From Halosimplex carlsbadense 2-9-1 (GTDB lineage: Archaea > Halobacteriota > Halobacteria > Halobacteriales > Haloarculaceae): a stretch of 64,000 bases of DNA. The stretch lies in assembly GCF_000337455.1 (NCBI RefSeq), contig NZ_AOIU01000003.1, positions 57,395-121,394 of the forward strand. Reading direction: 5' to 3'. Shown in pieces: positions 28,694-38,100 of this stretch (the stretch's first letter is position 1; every line of letters starts with the position of its first letter). The translations under genes and the position numbers were made by a program. The notes below the pieces were generated by a model. It was not told where the DNA came from and searched no databases. It saw nothing but the letters and a program-made list of their open reading frames with translations.

Positions 28694-29503
28694 ATGGCCC
28701 CCGAACGTCCCCCAGACGGCCTCGCGATCGAGACGACCGACCTGACGAAGCGGTTCGGCGACGTGCTCGCGGTCGACGGCCTCGACCTGTCGATCGACCA
28801 GGGCGAGGTGTACGGCTTCCTCGGGCCGAACGGCTCCGGGAAGACGACGACGATGCGGATGCTGACGACGCTCACCCGGCCCACGAGCGGGTCGGCGCAC
28901 GTGATGGGCGTCGACGTGACGGACCGTCGCGAACTGATCTCGGTGGTCGGGTATCTCCCCGAGGAGCCGCCGCTGTTCGACGAACTCACCGCGCGCGAGC
29001 AACTGCGCCACGTCGCCGCCCTCCACGACCTGCCCCGCGACGAGGCCCGTGACCGCATCGACCGTTATCTCGAGCGGTTCTCGCTGGCCGGCGAGGCCGA
29101 CCGCCGGCTCGAAGGCTTCTCGACGGGGATGCGCAAGAAAGTCGGACTCATCGCGACGGTGTTGCACGAGCCGCCGGTGCTCTTCCTCGACGAACCGACG
29201 AGCGGGCTCGACCCGCGGGCCGCTCGAACGGTGAAAGACCTCATCGCGGAGCTCTCGGACGGGGAGACGACCGTCTTCCTCTCGACGCACATCCTGCCGG
29301 TCGTCGACGAACTGGCCGACCGCGTCGGCGTGCTCCACCGCGGCGACCTGGTCGCGGAGGGGCCGCCCGACCGCCTCAAACAGCGCGCCGAGCGCGGCGA
29401 GGCCGGGTCGCTGGAGGACGTGTTCCTCGAAGTGACGACCGACCACGCCGAGGAGACGACCGCGACGGAAGCGAGCGCGGCGACGCCGGACACCCAGTCA
29501 TGA
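28694..29503 (+). CDS. ABC exporter ATPase
   Basis: A 269-residue ABC ATPase of the ABC-2 drug/antibiotic exporter type. Walker A is GPNGSGKTTT, the signature a divergent FSTGMRKKVG, and Walker B VLFLDEPTSGLD, followed by STHILPVVDELADR. The last 35 residues are low-complexity. The stop overlaps the permease start (ATGA), so the two genes form one exporter. Confidence 0.9.
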   Translation: MAPERPPDGLAIETTDLTKRFGDVLAVDGLDLSIDQGEVYGFLGPNGSGKTTTMRMLTTLTRPTSGSAHVMGVDVTDRRELISVVGYLPEEPPLFDELTAREQLRHVAALHDLPRDEARDRIDRYLERFSLAGEADRRLEGFSTGMRKKVGLIATVLHEPPVLFLDEPTSGLDPRAARTVKDLIAELSDGETTVFLSTHILPVVDELADRVGVLHRGDLVAEGPPDRLKQRAERGEAGSLEDVFLEVTTDHAEETTATEASAATPDTQS

Positions 29504-31221
29504 ACGTCGGCCACAGCCTCCGGCTGACCCGCATCGACGTGCGGCGGATGGTCCGCAAGCGGACCGACCCGAACAAGCGGCTCGCGTCGGTGGTCTCGGT
29601 GGGGCTGTTCGCGCTGCTGACGCTCGGGCTGACCGCCGGCGGCGTCTACGGCGGCCGGGCGCTGGGCCGTGCGCTCGCGTCGGGCTCGCTCGATTTCGCT
29701 CCGGCGGCGGCGGCCGAGGCCGCCCGCGGGTTCTTCGGCGTCATGTGGGTCATCGGCGTCGTGCTGTTCGCCGTCCGCGCAGTCGGCCAGCGCGGGACCC
29801 TCACCAACGCCGAAGGGGTCCTGACGGTCGTCCCCACCGTCGAAGCGTACGTCGGCCTCGTCGCCAGCGAGTTCGCATACCTGCTGATCTGGACGCTGCT
29901 ACCGGCCGTCGGCGCCGGCGCGGGCCTCGCGCTCGGGACCGAGACGCTCTGGCCGGCCGCCGGCGTCCCGCTCGCCGTCGCGTTCGGCGGGGCGACCGCC
30001 GTCACCGCCGCGTACGCGATCGGGCTCGGCATCCGCCACGTCGTCACCCGCTTCCCGTTCGTCGCCCGCCACAAGAACGGTCTGATCGCCCTCGTCTTCG
30101 TCCTCTACATGGCCGCCATCGTCAGCGGGTCGCTCAACCAGGCCGTGGCCGCCATCTTCGAGCCGATGGCCGCCTCGCCCGTCGGCTGGTACGCCGACCT
30201 CGGCCTCCTCGGCCTGCCGAACGTGTCCGCCGACGCGACGCGAGCCGCCGGCACCGCCGTCGCCTCCGTCGCCTTCGTCGCCGTCGCCGCCGCCGCGGGC
30301 ACGGCGGTCGCCAGGCGCCACTGGTTCGCCGACCCCGCCCTCGCCGGCGAGGACGAGGACGACCCCGAGCCCGCCGACACAGGTGCGTCCGGGGCGGCGG
30401 ATGCGGTCACCCCGGCGACCACCGACGACGACTGGCTCGCCCGCCGACTCGAAACGGTCGTCGACCGGCCGACCGCGGCGCTGGCCGTCCTCGCCTGGCG
30501 CCGGGCCGCCCGCTCGCCGCTCAAGATGATGTACGCCGCCTACCCCCTCTTTTTCGGGACGGGCGCGTTCGTCGATATCCTCCAGACCGGCGAGATCCCG
30601 GTGTATCTGCCCTACGCGCTGCTCGTGTTCGTCGCCTGGGCCGGCGGCGTCGTCTTCACGCTCAACCCGCTGGGCGACCAGGGCTCGGTGCTCTCGACCA
30701 CCATCCTGAGCGAGGTGACCGGCCGGACGTTCGTCTTCGCGCACGTGCTGGCGGGCCTGATCGTCGTCGTCCCCGTCGGGACGGTCCTCGTCGGCGCCGT
30801 CGCCGCGCTGAGCCCCGTCGGAGCAGAAAAGACGGCGATCCTCGTCGGCCTCTCGCCCGTAGCGATGGTCGTCGCCGCCGGCCTCTCGGTCGGTATCGGG
30901 ACCGCATTCCCCCGCTTCGAGGCGACGAACGTCACCCGCTCGATGGAGGCCGTCGTCCCCAGCCCGTGGGCGTTCGTCCTCTTCAGCGCCCACGTCGTCC
31001 TCACCGCCGTCGCCGCCGTCTTCGTCGGCCTCCGAGGCGCGCGCGAACTCGGCGCGACGCTGATCGGCGCGCTCGGCTCGTTCGCCCTCTCGACGCAGGC
31101 GTCGCTGGCGCCGAGCACGCTCTACACGGTCAGCGCCGCCGCTCTAGTCGTCCTCCTGTTGCTCCCGGCGCTGTCCTATCGCTACGCCGTTCGCACCTTC
31201 GACCGGTACGAACTCGCGTGA
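29500..31221 (+). CDS. ABC-2 type exporter permease
   Basis: A 573-residue polytopic protein with roughly a dozen hydrophobic segments and a soluble acidic loop near residues 285-310 (GEDEDDPEPAD). It lies directly behind, and overlapping, the ABC ATPase. The cargo is unknown. Length and topology fit haloarchaeal ABC-2 permeases with two fused half-units. Confidence 0.82.
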   Translation: MNVGHSLRLTRIDVRRMVRKRTDPNKRLASVVSVGLFALLTLGLTAGGVYGGRALGRALASGSLDFAPAAAAEAARGFFGVMWVIGVVLFAVRAVGQRGTLTNAEGVLTVVPTVEAYVGLVASEFAYLLIWTLLPAVGAGAGLALGTETLWPAAGVPLAVAFGGATAVTAAYAIGLGIRHVVTRFPFVARHKNGLIALVFVLYMAAIVSGSLNQAVAAIFEPMAASPVGWYADLGLLGLPNVSADATRAAGTAVASVAFVAVAAAAGTAVARRHWFADPALAGEDEDDPEPADTGASGAADAVTPATTDDDWLARRLETVVDRPTAALAVLAWRRAARSPLKMMYAAYPLFFGTGAFVDILQTGEIPVYLPYALLVFVAWAGGVVFTLNPLGDQGSVLSTTILSEVTGRTFVFAHVLAGLIVVVPVGTVLVGAVAALSPVGAEKTAILVGLSPVAMVVAAGLSVGIGTAFPRFEATNVTRSMEAVVPSPWAFVLFSAHVVLTAVAAVFVGLRGARELGATLIGALGSFALSTQASLAPSTLYTVSAAALVVLLLLPALSYRYAVRTFDRYELA

Positions 31222-31309
31222 GTGACGGGCGGACGGCCGCCGATCCGGCCGCCTGGGACCTGAACCGGTTCGCGCAGCTACCCGCCGACGCTCGCCACCG
31301 CCCCGCCAC

Positions 31310-31987
31310 TCAGTACTCGGTCCCCTTCCGGGCGCTGTGGCCGGATTCGATCGGGTGGGACTCCTTGCGGACGTTGGTCACGAGATCCGCGAGGTCGGTC
31401 ACGAAGTCGGGGCGCTCGTGGCCGCCGGTCAGGACGAGTTCCAGGTTCTCGGGCTTCGACTCGACCAGCTCCCGCACGTCGTCGGGGTCGACCAGCCCGC
31501 GGTTGCCCGCGTAGCAGATCTCGTCGAGGATCAGCATGTGGACGCCGTCGTCGGCGGGACCGTCGAGCGGCAGGGCCGAAGACAGGTCCGCTTTCCCGGC
31601 GGCCGCGACGATCGCTTTCGCCCGCTCGAAGCCGCCCGTCGCGCGGGCGGCGTGTTCGTCGTCGTCGGTGCCGTCGTGGAAGCGATGCCAGCCGTAGTGG
31701 CCGCTGTTCTCGTAGGAGAACCCCGGGAGCGCGGCGATGGCGTTGTACTCGCCGCGCACGTCCTCGACGGTACTGGTTCCGCCTTTCATGAACTGGAGCA
31801 TGTGGACGCGGTAGCCGTGGCCGGCCGCGCGCATCCCCATCCCCATCGCCGCGGTCGTCTTCCCCTTGCCGTCGCCCCACCAGACCTGCGTCAGCCCGAA
31901 CTCCTCCGGCGCCGCCGGCTCGATCGGTCGCGGTTCCAGCGGGTCGTCGCCTCGCACGTCGCCGTCGGCGGTCGCGTCGTCGCTCAT
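31310..31987 (-). CDS. cobO: Corrinoid adenosyltransferase CobO/CobA type
   Basis: A 225-residue P-loop ATP:cob(I)alamin adenosyltransferase. The nucleotide loop is WWGDGKGKTTAAMGMG, followed by the family segments MLQFMKGG and LILDEICYAGNRGLV. It transfers the 5'-deoxyadenosyl group to the corrin cobalt. The first 30 residues are an acidic extension. It ends the cobD-cbiZ-cobO gene set on the minus strand. Confidence 0.92.
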   Translation of the reverse strand: MSDDATADGDVRGDDPLEPRPIEPAAPEEFGLTQVWWGDGKGKTTAAMGMGMRAAGHGYRVHMLQFMKGGTSTVEDVRGEYNAIAALPGFSYENSGHYGWHRFHDGTDDDEHAARATGGFERAKAIVAAAGKADLSSALPLDGPADDGVHMLILDEICYAGNRGLVDPDDVRELVESKPENLELVLTGGHERPDFVTDLADLVTNVRKESHPIESGHSARKGTEY

Positions 31988-32040
31988 ATCGGTTGCGTCG
32001 CTCCCCAGGCCCGTAGCCGCTTCGACCCGGCGGGTCCGCG

Positions 32041-32790
32041 CTACTCGCCGACGCGCGAGACGGTCGCGCAGCCGTTCGAGACGGTGCCGTGCTCCGCCGC
32101 AGCGACCGAGTCGGGGATCGCGTCGCCCGTCCCGTCCCCGTCGGCGCGGTCGCCGCCCGCGGCACCGTACCGCCCGTCGAGACTCGCCCGGACGGCGTCG
32201 CGCACGCAGACCCGGGCGGATCGCCCCACCGGCGTCGCGCTCCCGGCGAACGCCGCGAGCTCGCCCGACGGGTCCGACCCGACGACGACCGCGTCCGATG
32301 TCGTCCCGGTAAAACCGGTCTCGGCCAGCAGCGTCGCCGTTTTTGCCTCGACGACCGTCGCCAGCAGCGTCGCGAGCGCGCCGTCGGAGAGCGCTCGCGT
32401 CGTCCCGACGAGGAGGTTCACCGTCCCGGGTCGGGGCGACTCCTCCCCCAGTGAGTCCTCCCGCTCGGTCGCCCGCTCGCCGCCCATCGGCAACGCGGCG
32501 GGGTTCGAGACGCCCGCAGTCGCCACGACTTCGACGCCGTCCAGCCGAGCGCGTCGAGCGTGTCGCAGGTCGACACCGGTGAGCATCGCGGGCCCCGCCT
32601 CGGGAAAGTCCGCCCGCTCGCGGGATTCGGCGACGTAGGCGGAGAGATCGGTCCGGGCGAACCCCTCCGTGACCGTGCAGTTGTAGGCGGCGTCGGCGGT
32701 CTCGTAACCGCCGGCAAAGCCCGTCGAGAGCCAGCGAGTGCCCGGTCGGCGCACCCGTAACACGTCCGCCGAGACCTCACTCTCGAACAT
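32041..32790 (-). CDS. cbiZ: Adenosylcobinamide amidohydrolase CbiZ
   Basis: A 249-residue CbiZ-family protein with GFAGGYETADAAYNCTV and the conserved region VVATAGVSNPA, then a late AAEHGTVSNG. CbiZ cuts the aminopropanol arm from (pseudo)cobinamide to give cobyric acid, the archaeal salvage route. ATG 32790 lies inside the 3' end of cobD (14-base overlap), which supports cotranscription. The frame is open further upstream only because of cobD shadowing. Confidence 0.88.
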   Translation of the reverse strand: MFESEVSADVLRVRRPGTRWLSTGFAGGYETADAAYNCTVTEGFARTDLSAYVAESRERADFPEAGPAMLTGVDLRHARRARLDGVEVVATAGVSNPAALPMGGERATEREDSLGEESPRPGTVNLLVGTTRALSDGALATLLATVVEAKTATLLAETGFTGTTSDAVVVGSDPSGELAAFAGSATPVGRSARVCVRDAVRASLDGRYGAAGGDRADGDGTGDAIPDSVAAAEHGTVSNGCATVSRVGE

Positions 32791-33826
32791 CCAGCGCCCC
32801 CAGCAGCCGGTCGTGCTCGGCGGGCGTCCGGACCGCGACGCGGACGTGCGTCTCGAGGCCCGCGAACGACCGGGCGTCCCGGAGTTCGATGCCGGCCGCT
32901 CGCGCCCGCGAGAGCAACTCCTCGACCCCTTCGGCGCTCCCGCAGTCAAGCAGGACGAACGGCGCCGTCGCCGCTTCCATCGGCGGGTCGGGGTCGTACA
33001 CCGAGAACCGCGGGTCGGCGTCGAAGGCGCGCCACAGCCGCTCGCGCTCGCTCGCCACGCGGTCGCGCGTCTCGGCCACGAACTCCGGGCTGTCCATGCA
33101 GTGGGCGCCCACCGCGGCGGCCGGCCAGCCGAGCCCCCAGGTGAGCGCCGCCGTCCGGATCCGCTCGCGCAGCTCGCCCGTCGCGACGGCGAAGCCCGCC
33201 CGCAACCCCGGCAGCCCGAACAGCTTCGTCAGCGAGCGCGCGACGACCACGCCCGGCTCGCCCGCCAGCGACGACCGGTCGGTGAAGCCGAGGAACGCCT
33301 CGTCGACGAGCAGCGGCGTCCCCGCGGCGCGACAGCGCTCGGCGAAGTCGGCGAGTGCCGACGGCTCGTAGGCGTCCCCGGTCGGGTTGTTCGGGTTACA
33401 GACGACCGCGAGCGCGAACTCGTGGGGGTCTCGATCCAGCGTCACGTCGTGGTCAGCGGCCACCGCCTCGCCGCCCTGCAACTCGACCTCGTGGGCGTAC
33501 TCGCCGAAGCTCGGCGCGGGGACCAGCACCCGGTCGCCCGGGTCGACGGTGACCGCGACGGCCAGTCGGATGGCCGCTAGCCCGCCCGCCGTCGGGACCA
33601 CATCGGCGGCGTCGCAGTCGACGTACCGGGCCGCCGCCCGCCGATACTCGGGGTAGTCTTCCGGCGGGTAGGTCCGCGAGCCGTCGAGCGCCCCTGCGTA
33701 GGTCTCGGCGACACCGTCAGGGACCTCGGGGTTGACGTTCGCGCTGAAATCGAGTACGTCGGGGTCGTCGCTGCTGCCGTGGGTCACCGCCGTCCCCGCC
33801 AGCCGCGCGACCGCCTCGGTGTCCAT
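32777..33826 (-). CDS. cobD: L-threonine-O-3-phosphate decarboxylase CobD (aminotransferase fold)
   Basis: A 349-residue class I/II PLP enzyme. The Schiff-base lysine is K201 in ARSLTKLFGLPGLRAG, and the substrate-binding CNPNNPTG and VDEAFLGF motifs are present. Within a cobalamin cluster the histidinol-phosphate-aminotransferase fold points to CobD, which makes aminopropanol phosphate for attachment to cobyric acid. It overlaps cbiZ. A true HisC activity cannot be excluded by sequence alone, but the neighbours argue against it. Confidence 0.86.
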   Translation of the reverse strand: MDTEAVARLAGTAVTHGSSDDPDVLDFSANVNPEVPDGVAETYAGALDGSRTYPPEDYPEYRRAAARYVDCDAADVVPTAGGLAAIRLAVAVTVDPGDRVLVPAPSFGEYAHEVELQGGEAVAADHDVTLDRDPHEFALAVVCNPNNPTGDAYEPSALADFAERCRAAGTPLLVDEAFLGFTDRSSLAGEPGVVVARSLTKLFGLPGLRAGFAVATGELRERIRTAALTWGLGWPAAAVGAHCMDSPEFVAETRDRVASERERLWRAFDADPRFSVYDPDPPMEAATAPFVLLDCGSAEGVEELLSRARAAGIELRDARSFAGLETHVRVAVRTPAEHDRLLGALDVRE

Positions 33827-33947
33827 ACCGGTGGGTCGGCGAGCGGCGACAAGAAGCTCCCGCTCCGGTCACAGTCGGAGCAACGGTTTGCTCGCACAGA
33901 CGCTCGCGACGCCCGCAAGCGGCGGTTCGGATCTCTCCGCCGGCCCG

Positions 33948-34400
33948 TCAGTCCCAGGTGTAGCCGAAGGCCTCTGAACTCCGGTCGACGTAGCGGTTCT
34001 CCAGCACCTCGCTGACGGTGCGACCGAGTTCGTCGAGCGCTTCCTCGATGTCCGCGCGGTCGTTCCGGTCGAGCCGGTCGTCCCACGGCTGGGGGAGGTC
34101 GGTCGCGAGTTCGGGCGCGCGATACCCCACGTCGCCGGCGGTCTCGTTCCAGTAGAAGTCGAGCGCGCCGACTAGCCCCAGCTCGCGGGCGGCCTCGAAC
34201 TGCTCGTCGTCGAGATACGAGTTGTCGGCCCACTCGGCGAAGCCGTCCTCCCAGGCGCCCTCGGCGAGGAACTCCGCGAGCGCCTCGCGGCGTCCCTCCT
34301 CGCCGGTTCTGGTCTCCGGTTCCTCGACGGCGTCGTAGTCGCCCGGGTCCTCGGCGGCGTCGAGTCTCGGCGGGTCGGGCACTTCAGGGTCGAATGACAT
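33948..34400 (-). CDS. Acidic haloarchaeal protein of unknown function
   Basis: A 150-residue, very acidic and mostly helical protein (MSFDPEVPDPPRLDAAED at the start; LDDEQFEAARELGLVGALDF in the middle). I recognise no domain and no catalytic motif. ATG 34400 is chosen; the longer frame runs into the divergent lipoprotein's promoter. It lies between cobD and a divergent lipoprotein gene and is probably unrelated to cobalamin. Confidence 0.65.
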   Translation of the reverse strand: MSFDPEVPDPPRLDAAEDPGDYDAVEEPETRTGEEGRREALAEFLAEGAWEDGFAEWADNSYLDDEQFEAARELGLVGALDFYWNETAGDVGYRAPELATDLPQPWDDRLDRNDRADIEEALDELGRTVSEVLENRYVDRSSEAFGYTWD

Positions 34401-34498
34401 ACCCCACTTTCGGCGGTGAGCCCATTGAGGGTTTCCCACAGCCCGCGAGGGCTCCCGGGGCGACAAAATACTTACCGCGCCCGGGAGTGGCGACCGCC

Positions 34499-35128
34499 AT
34501 GCCCTCCAGACGGTCGGTACTCGCGAGCGCCTCGGTCGGGCTCGCCGGCGGACTCGCGGGCTGTCCCACGTCGGAGACAGACGACGAGTCGCCGAGACCC
34601 CCCACGGCCCGAACGTCGACCCCGCCCCCGTCGACAGTCGAGTCGACCGCGACGACCCCCGATAACGGTCCACAGGCTACCGAAGAAGCCCTCGGAGATC
34701 TACCGAGAGAGTGCGTGACTGACGAGTTCGTCGGATTTACTGGCACCACACCCCGGCCCGTCCCGGGCCGTCCCGACGATCCGGGGCCGGACGCCGCGGT
34801 GGCCTACGCCCGGGCGTACGAGCGCTACTACCTCGCGTACCGGGCGATGTACGACCTCGGCCCGCAGACGCCCGACGGCAGAACCGGGCTCCCCGCCCAC
34901 GACTTCCCCGACGTCCGACTGGACGAGTCGGCCGCCGAAGTACTCCGGAGCGGCGACGACCGTGCCGTCGTCAGACTGGCGTACGACCGCGTCTTCGAGG
35001 GGGAGTCCCGCGGCGACTTCACCGTCGTGTACTTCGTCTCGGCCGATCACACCGTCCGGGCGGAGACCGACGGCCGCGTCTCACCGGGTCCGGACCCGAT
35101 CGACGACGGCGTCGTACAGCGGTGTTGA
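34499..35128 (+). CDS. Tat-type lipoprotein of unknown function
   Basis: A 209-residue protein. MPSRRSVLASASVGLAGGLA followed by GC is a short twin-arginine signal with a lipobox. A Thr/Pro-rich stalk (residues about 35-65) leads to a soluble domain with three Cys that I do not recognise. A TATA-like AAAATACTTA ends about 20 bases before the ATG, which indicates a leaderless transcript and confirms this start over the upstream in-frame ones. It interrupts the cobalamin cluster on the opposite strand. Confidence 0.75.
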   Translation: MPSRRSVLASASVGLAGGLAGCPTSETDDESPRPPTARTSTPPPSTVESTATTPDNGPQATEEALGDLPRECVTDEFVGFTGTTPRPVPGRPDDPGPDAAVAYARAYERYYLAYRAMYDLGPQTPDGRTGLPAHDFPDVRLDESAAEVLRSGDDRAVVRLAYDRVFEGESRGDFTVVYFVSADHTVRAETDGRVSPGPDPIDDGVVQRC

Positions 35129-35130
35129 GT

Positions 35131-35688
35131 CTATAGCAACAGCCGTTCGGCGACCGCGCCGTCCTCGCGGCGGTTGACGTTGACCGCCAGTCGCGCGTCG
35201 TCGCGGACGAGCGTCCGGTCGGGGCCGTCGCCGACGACGTTGACACCCGCGGGCGCGAGTTCCTCGCCCTCGTGGACGAAGGTCGTGTCGACGCTCACGC
35301 CCAGCGCGCTCTTGAGGAAGGTCGGCGTCGCGACGGTCAGCGACCCCGACTCGTGGGCGTCGAGGACGCCGTCGACCGCCTCGGCGTCCAGCAGCGGCAG
35401 GTCCGCGGCGACCGTCAGCACCGGCCCCTCGACCCGCTCGTCGGCCAGGGCGTGTTGCAGGTCCGCGACGTACCCCTCGCCGGGCGTCTCGATGGTCGGA
35501 CAGTCGACGTGCGCGGCGGTCTCGGGGGCGTGCGGGGAGACGACGGCGTACACCCGGTCGATCCGGCTATCGGCCAGCGCCGCCAGCACCCGGTCGACCA
35601 TCGGCACGCCGTCGACCGGAAACAGGGGCTTCTCGCCGTCGAAGTCGAGCCGCGTGCCCTTCCCGCCGCAGATCACCAGGGCGTCCAC
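35131..35688 (-). CDS. cobY: Adenosylcobinamide-phosphate guanylyltransferase CobY
   Basis: A 185-residue nucleotidyltransferase beginning VDALVICGGKGTRLDFDGEK, the MobA-like GTP loop, with VLTVAADLPLLD as the metal-binding region. In archaea this non-orthologous enzyme (CobY) replaces the CobU guanylyltransferase. The GTG start at 35688 lies inside the end of cobS (16-base overlap). The longer frame upstream is cobS read in another phase. Confidence 0.87.
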   Translation of the reverse strand: MDALVICGGKGTRLDFDGEKPLFPVDGVPMVDRVLAALADSRIDRVYAVVSPHAPETAAHVDCPTIETPGEGYVADLQHALADERVEGPVLTVAADLPLLDAEAVDGVLDAHESGSLTVATPTFLKSALGVSVDTTFVHEGEELAPAGVNVVGDGPDRTLVRDDARLAVNVNRREDGAVAERLLL

Positions 35689-36509
35689 GCGACCACCTCC
35701 CCGAGACCGACCGATTCCCAGAGACCCGCCGGCACCGCGAAGTCCGCGCGCCAGGCGACCAGTCCGGCGTGGAGCGCGGCCACTCGCGCGAGTTCGTTCG
35801 CCCCGCCGACCACGTCGCCGGTCACGCCGCCGAGCCGCTCGCGGGCCCACCACAGCAGCGCGAGGGCGACCGTCAGTGCGGTCGCAAGCCCCGCGAGGGC
35901 CGCCACCGACGGGAGCGTCAGCGCGACGGCGGGCGCGGCCAGCGCGAGCGGGGCGACGAGTCCCCGAGATCGCGTCTCCTCGGCGACCGCCGCGCCGAAG
36001 CCGTCGTGTGCCGCCGAGCCGAGCGCGACCAGCGTCGCCATCGCGACCTTCGCCGCGACCTCCGCGGCGACGACCAGCCCGACGGCCGCCGCCACCGGCA
36101 GCGCCGCGAGCCCGACGCCCGCGAGCGCCAGCCCGGCGACCACCGCGGCGAGCGCGAGCGTCCCGCCCACGCCCAGAGCGGTGTCACCCATCACCTCGCG
36201 GCGGCGCTCGGCGTCGCCGTGGACGACCGCCGCGTCGCCCAGGTCCGCGACGCCGTCGAAGTGGTTGATCCCCGTCAGCCCGACCACGGCGAGGAGATAC
36301 GCGAGCCCGACCGTGACCGCAGGGACAGACGTGACGGCCCCGAACGCGACCGGAACGGCGGCAAGCCCGCCGAGCAGGTACCCCGCGACGGGCAACGTCC
36401 ACGGCGCCGTCCGAAACGCATCCCACGCGCGCTCGCTCCGGCCCACGGGGAGCCGCGAGAGGAAGCCCAGCGCGCCGCGGAGTGCCACCGAGGCGTCCCT
36501 CAGACCCAC
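35673..36509 (-). CDS. cobS: Adenosylcobinamide-GDP ribazoletransferase CobS
   Basis: A 278-residue membrane enzyme with about six helices and the family motif GINHFDGVADLGDA near residue 70. It joins the nucleotide loop base to GDP-cobinamide. The GTG start at 36509 overlaps the end of cbiB by ten bases. Typical openings (ALRGALGFLSRLPVG) follow the start, so this position is well supported. Confidence 0.9.
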   Translation of the reverse strand: MGLRDASVALRGALGFLSRLPVGRSERAWDAFRTAPWTLPVAGYLLGGLAAVPVAFGAVTSVPAVTVGLAYLLAVVGLTGINHFDGVADLGDAAVVHGDAERRREVMGDTALGVGGTLALAAVVAGLALAGVGLAALPVAAAVGLVVAAEVAAKVAMATLVALGSAAHDGFGAAVAEETRSRGLVAPLALAAPAVALTLPSVAALAGLATALTVALALLWWARERLGGVTGDVVGGANELARVAALHAGLVAWRADFAVPAGLWESVGLGEVVAWTPW

Positions 36510-37456
36510 GTGAGCACCCCCACACCCAGGTACGCCAGCCCGCCGGCCAGTCCCACCCGGCCGACCGCCCGTTCGGCGTCCTCGACCGTCGGCAGCGACG
36601 CGTCGGCGTTGATGTCGTACACGCCGGGTTTGACGAGTCGCACGTCGAGCGCGGCGGCGACCGTCCCCATCGGCCACCCGGAGTTCGGCGAGGGGACGCG
36701 GTCGAGCCAGCGCCGCGCGGCGACGGGCGAGCCCGGCGCCAGCGTCGCGACGGCGATCAGGACCGCGCTCGCCCGCGCTGGCGCCCACATGACCGCGTCG
36801 TCCAGCCGCGCCGGCGCCCACCCGACCGGTTTCGACCGGTAACCGAGCATCGAGTCCATCGTGTTCACCGCCTTGACCCACGCCGCCCCCGCCGCGCCGA
36901 GCGCGACCGCCGCGACTGCCGGGTCGAGGCCGGCCGGGATCGACCCCGAAGACAGTACCAGGCCGGCTGCGACCGCGAGTGCGGCGAACGCCCCCAGCGG
37001 CGCGACCAACCCGTCGGCCAGGTTCTCGGCGACGCTCTCGACGACCGCGCTCCGGGTCTCGCCGGGCGACAGCGCTGCGGCGTCTCGACCGGCGAGCGCG
37101 CGTAGCTCCGCGCGAGCGGCGTCCATGTCCGTCTCCGTCAGCGCCGTCACCTCGCGGGCGACCGAGAGCAACCGCCGGAGACTCGTCGTCAGAAACAGGG
37201 CGACGCCGCCGACGACGGCGCCAGCGAATGGCTGCCAGGCGCCGACCGCGGCCACGAGTCCACCGACGGCCAGCGCTGCCGCGATCGGAAGCGCCAGAGC
37301 CGCGAGCGCGCCGACGAGTCGCGGCCGGGTCCACGACCGGTCCAGCGGCCCGACCAGCCGGCCGAACCAGGCGACGGGGTGGGCCCGCGTCGGCGGCTCG
37401 CCGACCACCGCGTCGAGCGCGAGCGCCAGCCCGACCGCGACGGTGCTCAGCGACAC
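36500..37456 (-). CDS. cbiB: Adenosylcobinamide-phosphate synthase CbiB
   Basis: A 318-residue integral membrane protein with the CbiB signatures DAVVGEPPTRAHPVAWFG, ESVAENLADGLVAPL, KAVNTMDSMLGYRS and PSPNSGWPMG. It attaches the aminopropanol (phosphate) made by CobD to cobyric acid. It starts at GTG 37456 inside the HAD gene and overlaps cobS, so HAD-cbiB-cobS-cobY read as one unit. Confidence 0.93.
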   Translation of the reverse strand: MSLSTVAVGLALALDAVVGEPPTRAHPVAWFGRLVGPLDRSWTRPRLVGALAALALPIAAALAVGGLVAAVGAWQPFAGAVVGGVALFLTTSLRRLLSVAREVTALTETDMDAARAELRALAGRDAAALSPGETRSAVVESVAENLADGLVAPLGAFAALAVAAGLVLSSGSIPAGLDPAVAAVALGAAGAAWVKAVNTMDSMLGYRSKPVGWAPARLDDAVMWAPARASAVLIAVATLAPGSPVAARRWLDRVPSPNSGWPMGTVAAALDVRLVKPGVYDINADASLPTVEDAERAVGRVGLAGGLAYLGVGVLTWV

Positions 37457-38100
37457 CCCATCGCCTCCAGTCGCGCCGGGAGATCCGCCAGGTCGGTGTC
37501 GGGCAGGAGGACGCTACTCGCCCCGGCGTCGTCGGCGCCGCCGTCGGTCGCGGGGTCGTCGCCGACGTGAACCAGATCGGCGACCGGAGCGTCCAGCGCC
37601 CGCGCGACCGTCTCGAACGCGCGACGGTCGGGCTTGCGCCACCCGCAGTCGACGCTCGCGACGATCGCGTCGAACCGGTCGGCGTCGAGTTCCGATCGGG
37701 CGAGCGTCCGCTCGACGAGCCCGTCGACGCTACAGTTCGAGAGGATTCCGACGGGGGCGCCCTCGGCGGCCGCGGCGACGGCCGATTCGGCGCCCTCGCG
37801 AGTGTCGACCGGGCCGTCGAACGCCTCGCGAACGGCCGCCGCGACCGTCTCCGCGTCGGCGTCGACGCCGCGGCTCGCCAGTGCGTGTCGGACGTGGTCC
37901 GACAGCGCGAGTTCGGCCCCCGGTTCGACAGTGACCTGCGGCTCCCGGTAGGCCGCCGCCCAGTCGTCTGGGACCGCGACCCCGCACTGGCGGAGCTGGC
38001 GGGCGACCGCCTCGGCGGGGTCGGCGGGTCGAGCGACGGCGACGAGCGTGCCGAACAGGTCGAACGAGACTGCCACGCACCCCTCATCGAAACGCCACAC
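37447..38100 (-). CDS. HAD-superfamily hydrolase in the cobalamin cluster
   Basis: A 217-residue HAD fold. Motif I is VSFDLFGTLV (nucleophile Asp14; the usual second Asp is Phe16), motif II GILSNCSVDG, motif III CGWRKPDRRAF and motif IV HVGDDPATDGG. The F-for-D swap occurs in haloacid-dehalogenase-like branches, so phosphatase chemistry is not certain. Its overlap with cbiB makes it a candidate for the missing phosphatase step (cobalamin 5'-phosphate or ribazole phosphate), which is an inference. Confidence 0.75.
   Translation of the reverse strand: MWRFDEGCVAVSFDLFGTLVAVARPADPAEAVARQLRQCGVAVPDDWAAAYREPQVTVEPGAELALSDHVRHALASRGVDADAETVAAAVREAFDGPVDTREGAESAVAAAAEGAPVGILSNCSVDGLVERTLARSELDADRFDAIVASVDCGWRKPDRRAFETVARALDAPVADLVHVGDDPATDGGADDAGASSVLLPDTDLADLPARLEAMGCR

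Noticed and set aside
32777..33826. Histidinol-phosphate aminotransferase (HisC)
   Set aside because: The fold is shared, but overlap with cbiZ and the cobalamin neighbours favour CobD.
35673..38087. An 804-codon minus-strand frame that would fuse CobS to upstream sequence
   Set aside because: Only the last 278 residues are CobS. The rest is CbiB and the HAD gene read out of frame, and the GTG at 36509 fits the family start.
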